Both the position numbers and the translations under genes were made by a program. Shown piece after piece: positions 5,498-10,000 of a stretch of 10,000 nt of DNA (position 1 is its first letter; each line of letters begins with the position of its first letter). The notes under the pieces were generated by a model. The model was given only the letters and a program-made list of their open reading frames with translations. It was not told where the DNA came from and did not search any database. This DNA is from Kiritimatiellota bacterium (GTDB lineage: Bacteria; Verrucomicrobiota; Kiritimatiellia; JAAZAB01), in NCBI GenBank assembly GCA_008636095.1, contig VSJD01000085.1:1-10000 (forward strand), in the 5' to 3' direction.

Positions 5498-7354
5498 ATG
5501 AAAACAAAACACAAAACACCGGCCATTCGCCGTGTCAGCCCGCCCAAAAGGCATGCTCATCCGCCGGCGGCGCCCAAAGCCAAGGGTGCCCTTCCGCATA
5601 AACAAGCGCCGGCTGGCAAGGGCACGCCCAAGACGGCGCCGGTGGTGATCAAATCCGCCGCCGCCAAAGGCGCGGCGGCCGACTCGGTTGACGTGACCTT
5701 GAACCCCAATATCCGTGTCAAGCTAAGCAGTGAAGAACTGCGTGAAAAGATGAAGGATTTGATGAAGCTGGCGCGGGACCAGGGTTACCTGACGTACGGT
5801 GACATCAACGGTGTGCTTCCGACCAACCTGATTGATCCCGAGGAAATTGACGGTTTTATCCTGCTCCTGCGCGGGATGGACATCGAGGTGATTGATTCCA
5901 CCGGCGTGGAACAGTTCAAGAAGCAGGCGGAAAAGGAGGAGCGCGCCGAACAGGCCAAATCCATGGATGTCATGGATGATCCGATCCGCACGTACTTGCA
6001 CCAGATGGGGCAGGTACCGCTTTTAACGCGCAACCAGGAAGTGGAAATCTGCAAGCGGATTGAGGAAGCGGAGATTAATTCGCGCGCCTTGTTCAAGCGC
6101 TTCGGGTTTTCTCTAGAAGCCTACTTGGCCCTCGCGGCCCGGCTGGAAGAGGGCAAGGAGCGGTTTGACCGTATCATTATTGATAAACACGTGGAGGGGC
6201 GCGATAAGTATTTTCGGATGTTGCCGGCCCTGAAGAAAAAAATCAACCTCTCTTACAAGAACATTACAATCCTGTTTGCCAGGCGCAATCAGTTCCGCAA
6301 CAATCCGAAGAAGGCGGAGCACAGTCAGAAAATGTTTGACAAAGCCTGGTCCGCTTTTTCCCGCCAGCTGGACGGTTTTTTTTTCAAGCAGAAGGCTATC
6401 GAGGATTTTGTCGTTTTGGCGGATAGTTACTATCAGAAGCACCTGGAATGCACCGGCCTGATCCATAAGCTGGAGAAGGCCAAGGGTCCAAAGACGGCCG
6501 CCCGAGCTGCCAAACTGCGCGCGGAGCGTAAAAAACTGCAGGAGCTGGAAAATGTATACCTGATGGAGGTAAGCGTTTTTGAGGACAAGTACCGCGAGCT
6601 TAAGAGCTGGCTCAAGAAAGGGCAGAAGGCCCGAACCGAAATGGCGGAAGCCAACCTGCGATTGGTGATCAGCATTGTTAAAAAATATATGAATCGCGGG
6701 CTGATGTTTCTGGACCTCATCCAGGAGGGCAACACGGGGCTGATGCGGGCTGTTGAAAAATTCGAATACAAACGGGGATACAAGTTCAGTACCTATGCCA
6801 CGTGGTGGATCCGCCAGGCCGCCACCCGGGCAATTGCCGATCAGGCCCGTACCATCCGCATCCCGGTCCACATGATTGAGACTATCAACAAGCTGGTTCG
6901 GGTCCAGAAACAGCTCCTCCAGGATTTCGGCCGCGAGCCGACGTCCGAAGAAGTGGCCAATGAAGTAGACCTTCCCGTAGATCGTGTCCGTGAAGTGTTC
7001 AAGATGTCCCAACAACCGATTTCCCTGCAGGCTTCCGTTGGCGACAGTGACGACGCCTGTTTTGGCGATTTCATAGAGGATAAATCGGCGGAAAATCCAT
7101 CCGAAATGACCGGTTACAGTCTCCTGCGGGAGCGCCTGCAGGAAGTCATTGCCACACTCTCCGAGCGTGAGCAGAAGGTGTTGAAACTGCGCTTTGGCGT
7201 TGCCGACGGCTGTCCACGCACGCTGGAAGAAGTCGGCAGTATGTTTGCCGTTACCCGCGAGCGCATCCGGCAGATCGAGGCTAAGGCCCTGCGTAAGTTG
7301 CGTCATCCGACGCGTTTGCAGAAGCTGGAAGGATTTTTGGAGACCCACAATTAA
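5498..7354 (+). CDS. rpoD: RNA polymerase primary sigma factor RpoD (sigma-70)
   Basis: This 618-residue group 1 sigma factor, close to the size of E. coli RpoD, directs core polymerase to housekeeping promoters. After a basic Ala/Pro/Lys-rich tail (1-65), region 1.1 covers about 75-133, region 1.2 begins at [13 protein letters not shown] (about 160), and a long non-conserved region of lysine-rich helices follows to about 380. Region 2 (about 384-460) contains [37 protein letters not shown] and the -10-reading helix [13 protein letters not shown]. Region 3 extends to about 540. Region 4 has [15 protein letters not shown] and the -35-reading helix-turn-helix [20 protein letters not shown]. The ATG at 5498 was chosen because an upstream in-frame start at 5438 would lie inside the tRNA. 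No strong Shine-Dalgarno is visible. A T9 run (6376-6384) encodes consecutive phenylalanines in the non-conserved region. Confidence 0.98.
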   Translation: MKTKHKTPAIRRVSPPKRHAHPPAAPKAKGALPHKQAPAGKGTPKTAPVVIKSAAAKGAAADSVDVTLNPNIRVKLSSEELREKMKDLMKLARDQGYLTYGDINGVLPTNLIDPEEIDGFILLLRGMDIEVIDSTGVEQFKKQAEKEERAEQAKSMDVMDDPIRTYLHQMGQVPLLTRNQEVEICKRIEEAEINSRALFKRFGFSLEAYLALAARLEEGKERFDRIIIDKHVEGRDKYFRMLPALKKKINLSYKNITILFARRNQFRNNPKKAEHSQKMFDKAWSAFSRQLDGFFFKQKAIEDFVVLADSYYQKHLECTGLIHKLEKAKGPKTAARAAKLRAERKKLQELENVYLMEVSVFEDKYRELKSWLKKGQKARTEMAEANLRLVISIVKKYMNRGLMFLDLIQEGNTGLMRAVEKFEYKRGYKFSTYATWWIRQAATRAIADQARTIRIPVHMIETINKLVRVQKQLLQDFGREPTSEEVANEVDLPVDRVREVFKMSQQPISLQASVGDSDDACFGDFIEDKSAENPSEMTGYSLLRERLQEVIATLSEREQKVLKLRFGVADGCPRTLEEVGSMFAVTRERIRQIEAKALRKLRHPTRLQKLEGFLETHN

Positions 7355-7367
7355 GGTGCGGCCATTG

Positions 7368-7494
7368 AAGCAAACATCGAACATTCAACATCGAACGCCC
7401 AGCATCGAAGTAAGAGCAGCTTCCGTGTTCATTGGATGTTCGGTCTTTGGCATTCGGCGTTCGGCGTTGGGTGTTCGATGTTGGATGTTTGCTT
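7368..7494. repeat. Inverted heptad-array element between rpoD and the pentapeptide gene
   Basis: The left arm has five 7-bp words of the AACATCG type (7373-7407). The right arm has eight uninterrupted words of the reverse type (7434-7489), such as CGGCGTT at 7455 and 7462, CGATGTT at 7476 and GGATGTT at 7434 and 7483. The outermost 11 bp are exact inverted repeats, AAGCAAACATC (7368-7378) and GATGTTTGCTT (7484-7494). A T-rich stretch follows the right end, so folding might weakly terminate rpoD transcripts, though the 105-nt loop makes that doubtful. The right arm contains the ATG proposed for the next gene. Confidence 0.8.
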
Positions 7495-8102
7495 TTCTTT
7501 TTTCGCTTATTCTGGCGCTCGCCTTTCCTGTCCAGGTTGACGGTCAGGCATTCAATATCAAAAAGAGAGTCACGACGTCGGATACCTCGGCCGCAAAACT
7601 GACCCGCGAGCAGTGCCTGGAGCGCGCCCGCAGCGCCCGGATCAGCAAGGATCTGCAAGGCGCCAAACTGAACGATGCCGATCTGAGCAATGTGATCCTG
7701 CTGTCGGCGGATATGCGCGAAGCCAACCTGAAGAAAACGATTCTGACCAAAGCCAAACTATGCCGGGCCAATTTAAGTATCGCGGATATGGAGGGCGTTA
7801 TGCTGAACGAGGCCGACCTGAGTGGCGCCCAGCTGGTCAACACCAAATTGAAAAACGCCAATCTCGTGCGTGCCAAACTGTGCGACGCCATGTTAATGGG
7901 GGCTGACTTGACCGGCGCGATCCTGACCGAAGCAGACCTGTCCCACGCAAACTTGACCGGCGCGACCCTGACCGGAGCCATCCTGATGGGAACGGACCTG
8001 TCCGGGGCGAACCTGCAGGGCGCCATGCTGTCGAAAACCAATCAGTTGGACAAAGCAATATTGTCCCAAACAATTCTGCCCGATGGGACGATGCATCCGT
8101 AA
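7485..8102 (+). CDS. Secreted pentapeptide-repeat protein
   Basis: This 205-residue protein begins with a hydrophobic Sec-type signal (MFAFLFSLILALAFPVQVDG), likely cut near residue 22, then a short linker with QCLERARSARIS (43-54). From about 57 to 198 it is built of A(D/N)LXX pentapeptides, for example KLNDADLSNV, DLTGAILTEA and DLSGANLQGA. Such repeats fold as a right-handed quadrilateral beta-helix. No catalytic residues or DNA-mimic evidence are visible, so its role is unknown; location should be periplasm or cell surface. The frame stays open upstream into rpoD, but ATG 7485 is the start that places a signal peptide at the N-terminus. It has no convincing Shine-Dalgarno, and the start codon and first residues come from the right end of the heptad element. 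The glycosyltransferase starts 33 nt after its stop and may share its transcript. Confidence 0.87.
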   Translation: MFAFLFSLILALAFPVQVDGQAFNIKKRVTTSDTSAAKLTREQCLERARSARISKDLQGAKLNDADLSNVILLSADMREANLKKTILTKAKLCRANLSIADMEGVMLNEADLSGAQLVNTKLKNANLVRAKLCDAMLMGADLTGAILTEADLSHANLTGATLTGAILMGTDLSGANLQGAMLSKTNQLDKAILSQTILPDGTMHP

Positions 8103-8126
8103 GCAGAGTAATGAATTTGTATGGTA

Positions 8127-8130
8127 GAGG
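8127..8130 (+). promoter_or_regulatory. Shine-Dalgarno deciding the glycosyltransferase start
   Basis: GAGG (within AGAGG) lies 5 nt before ATG 8136. It favours that start over the in-frame ATG at 8121, which would place this site inside the coding sequence and has no ribosome site of its own. Confidence 0.6.
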
Positions 8131-8135
8131 CGGTT

Positions 8136-9107
8136 ATGCTCACATCATCGTCAATCCCCAAAGGTCCGGAACTGTCCATAGTGATCCCGGTATATAATTC
8201 GGCGAACATTTTTCCGGAATTATATCAACGCCTCACAGCCGCCCTGGGTCAGACGGTTTCCTCTTTTGAAATCATTGCCGTGGTTGACGGATGTCGCGAC
8301 CGTTCTTTTGATGTGATCCGGGATATTGGTCAGAGCGATGGCAGGGTTAAAGCGATTGAGTTTTCCAGAAACTTTGGTCATCAGGCGGCCATTACCGCCG
8401 GATTATCGGCGGCCGCCGGCGACATGGTGGCCATTATGGATGATGACCTGGAGGATCCTCCCGAGGCGCTGTCGTTACTGGTGGCCAGAATCCGCGATGG
8501 ATTCGATGTGGTCTATGGCATAAGACGGAAAAGAAAATGTTCATGGATTCATCGGGTTTGTTTCAAGGCTTTTTACCGGATCTTGAGCGGCCTGGTGGAT
8601 GTGCCAATGCCCGGGGATGCGGGTGATTTTTGCGTGATGACCCGGCGCGTGGTCAAGGCGTTGAATGCCATGCCGGAGAACAACCGTTATCTGCGGGGCT
8701 TGCGGGCGTGGGCCGGCTTTGATCAAACGGGCATCGAATATGAACGCGGACAACGGTTGGCCAATGCATCCGGTTACAATTTTGGCAAGTATTTTAAACT
8801 GGCCCTGGATGCCATTTTCTCTTTTTCCTACAAACCCCTGGAATACGTGTCCAAAATCGGGTTGGTGATAGCACTGGGCAGTTTTATTTATGGTATTTAT
8901 GTCGCGAGCGCGGGACGCATCCTGGTGGCTCCGGGCTGGGCTTCGCTTTTTATCGCCATATTGTTCTTCTCTGGTGTCCAGCTTATCTCGGTGGGTATCA
9001 TCGGGCAGTATCTGGCACGGATCTACGATGAAATCAAGCAAAGACCCAAATTTATTATTAAGCGTACGGCGGGATTTGAAACGGGGGACAATGATAAAGC
9101 CGGCTGA
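8136..9107 (+). CDS. Family 2 glycosyltransferase, polyprenyl-phosphate type (GtrB/ArnC/DPM1-like)
   Basis: This 323-residue inner-membrane enzyme probably transfers a sugar from a nucleotide donor to undecaprenyl phosphate on the cytoplasmic face. The GT-A catalytic domain (about 12-235) has LSIVIPVYNS (13-22), AVVDGCRDRSFDVI (48-61), SRNFGHQAAITAGLSAA (77-93), and the metal site MDDDLEDPPE (101-110). It also has GDAGDFCVMTRR (160-171), NNRYLRGLRAW (182-192) and the YERGQRLANASGYNFGKYFKLA region, all typical of this group. Two C-terminal helices follow (about 240-262 and 268-293), then GQYLARIYDEIKQRPKF. The start at 8136 has a ribosome site. It overlaps the epimerase/dehydratase gene by 17 bp, which suggests both supply a glycan modification. 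The sugar transferred cannot be determined from sequence. Confidence 0.93.
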   Translation: MLTSSSIPKGPELSIVIPVYNSANIFPELYQRLTAALGQTVSSFEIIAVVDGCRDRSFDVIRDIGQSDGRVKAIEFSRNFGHQAAITAGLSAAAGDMVAIMDDDLEDPPEALSLLVARIRDGFDVVYGIRRKRKCSWIHRVCFKAFYRILSGLVDVPMPGDAGDFCVMTRRVVKALNAMPENNRYLRGLRAWAGFDQTGIEYERGQRLANASGYNFGKYFKLALDAIFSFSYKPLEYVSKIGLVIALGSFIYGIYVASAGRILVAPGWASLFIAILFFSGVQLISVGIIGQYLARIYDEIKQRPKFIIKRTAGFETGDNDKAG

Positions 9108-10000
9108 ATTATTTTCCGGTAAAAATGTGATGATCACCGGCGGGCTTGGGATGATCGGCAGTACGATTGCCCGCAAGCTGGTTCCCCTGGGCGCCCGCGT
9201 CACCCTGGTGGACGCCTTTATCGAGCCATACGGCGCCAATGATTTTAATATTGAAGGCATTCGCAACAAGGTTCAAGTCAGCGTTACCGACATCCGGGAC
9301 AAGGATGCGATCCAACACCTGGTCAAGGGGCAGGATGTTATTTTCAACCTGGCCGGCCAGGTGAGTCATAATGACAGCCTGGCCAATCCTTTTCTTGACG
9401 CCGAGATCAATTACATCGGACATTTAAATGTGCTGGAATGTGTGCGCCGAAATGCGCCGGAGGCCGTGGTGCTGTTGGCCGGTTCACGCCTGCAGTTCGG
9501 GCGCATTGAAAAGAATCCGGTAGATGAATCGCATCCGCTCCGGCCGCGTACGCCCTATGCCCTGAACAAAACCGCGGCCGAGAACATGTATTTATTTTAC
9601 CACCAGGTTCACCGGTTGCGTTGCGTGGTATTCCGGGTGGCGAATCCCTACGGGCCGCGATCCCAGATGAAACATTCCAAGTATTCCATGGTGAACTGGT
9701 TTATCCGGCAGGCCATGGATAACCAGGCGATCAAAGTGTTTGGTGACGGGCTCCAGGTTCGCGATTATATTTATGTGGATGATCTGGCCGAAGCATTTAT
9801 ACGGGCCGCGGTGAGCGAGGCGTGCATGGGCAAAGTGTTCAATGTCGGCAGCGGGGTTGGGACCCGTTTCAAGGACATGGTGGAGACGATTGTGCGCGCG
9901 GTCGGTAGCGGGCAGATTGAATTTGTGCCTTGGCCCGCGGACTACATCAACGTGGAAACCGGGGATTATGTCACGGATATCGCGCGCATCCGCGAGGCGG
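9091..10000 (+). CDS. NAD-dependent sugar-nucleotide epimerase/dehydratase, extended SDR (partial, C-terminus beyond right edge)
   Basis: 303 codons are visible. The Rossmann motif TGGLGMIGS (16-24) and an acidic Asp41 after strand two (VTLVDAF) indicate NAD as cofactor. The catalytic set is Ser132 (AGSRLQFG) and YALNK (Tyr156, Lys160). NLAGQVSH (86-93) and RVANPYGPR (182-190) are standard for the GalE/RfbB branch, as is RDYIYVDDLAEAF (224-236). The extended family normally has about 310-340 residues, so perhaps 10-40 are missing. ATG 9091 is preceded by GGGGGA (9083-9088), and the gene overlaps the glycosyltransferase by 17 bp, implying coupled translation. It most likely modifies a nucleotide sugar used by its neighbour or by later genes; whether it is a 4-epimerase or a 4,6-dehydratase is not clear. 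The Ser/Tyr/Lys set without a clear dehydratase signature leans towards an epimerase. Confidence 0.92.
   Translation, partial: MIKPAELFSGKNVMITGGLGMIGSTIARKLVPLGARVTLVDAFIEPYGANDFNIEGIRNKVQVSVTDIRDKDAIQHLVKGQDVIFNLAGQVSHNDSLANPFLDAEINYIGHLNVLECVRRNAPEAVVLLAGSRLQFGRIEKNPVDESHPLRPRTPYALNKTAAENMYLFYHQVHRLRCVVFRVANPYGPRSQMKHSKYSMVNWFIRQAMDNQAIKVFGDGLQVRDYIYVDDLAEAFIRAAVSEACMGKVFNVGSGVGTRFKDMVETIVRAVGSGQIEFVPWPADYINVETGDYVTDIARIREA

Noticed and set aside
6113..7384. A 423-codon open frame on the minus strand opposite rpoD
   Set aside because: It is antisense to clearly conserved sigma regions 2-4, shows no recognisable domain, and reflects codon bias of the real gene.
7194..7484. Extension of the pentapeptide protein upstream, overlapping rpoD
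   Set aside because: It would put 97 residues before the signal peptide, overlap rpoD by 161 bp and translate the heptad repeat.

Overview
The window looks like part of a chromosome from an anaerobic, moderately GC-rich bacterium. The ferredoxin-linked 2-oxoacid oxidoreductase, the low-potential iron-sulfur proteins and the style of RpoD fit a deep-branching anaerobe, for example a Kiritimatiellota, Lentisphaerota or related PVC lineage. That placement is an impression from protein style and repeat-rich spacers; no marker here proves it.

Left part (1-2549, minus strand): an operon read right to left. It codes for a small 2x[4Fe-4S] ferredoxin-type subunit, the alpha subunit and (cut by the left edge) the TPP-binding beta subunit of a VOR-type 2-oxoacid:ferredoxin oxidoreductase. 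Ferredoxin and alpha overlap by 4 bp. Alpha and beta are separated by 504 bp with no gene. That spacer holds a 240-bp MITE-like element (15-bp terminal inverted repeats, CTAA on both sides), several palindromes, and two long hairpins of matching architecture but different stem sequence.

Middle (2550-5116, plus strand, divergent from the oxidoreductase): an unrecognised 40-codon ORF with a strong Shine-Dalgarno sequence overlaps by ATGA the start of a Tat-exported DUF362 protein. Next comes a membrane protein that joins a NapH-like half (four helices, two CxxxCP motifs) to a NapG/MauM-like half (four cysteine clusters), with a twin-arginine helix kept at the joint. The two larger proteins look like a membrane or periplasmic electron-transfer module.

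Right part (5117-10000, plus strand): a near-consensus sigma-70 promoter precedes tRNA-Thr(CGT), and rpoD starts 24 nt after the tRNA. Then come a secreted pentapeptide-repeat protein, a membrane-anchored family-2 glycosyltransferase of the polyprenyl-phosphate type, and an NAD-dependent sugar epimerase/dehydratase cut by the right edge. The last two overlap by 17 bp and suggest a cell-surface glycan locus.

The strongest unexplained signal is a family of degenerate 7-bp tandem words arranged as inverted arms. It occurs at 5105-5298 and 7373-7489, with a minimal version at 3700-3729. These arrays sit exactly on gene boundaries: they supply the probable start region of two genes and the stop codon of one.
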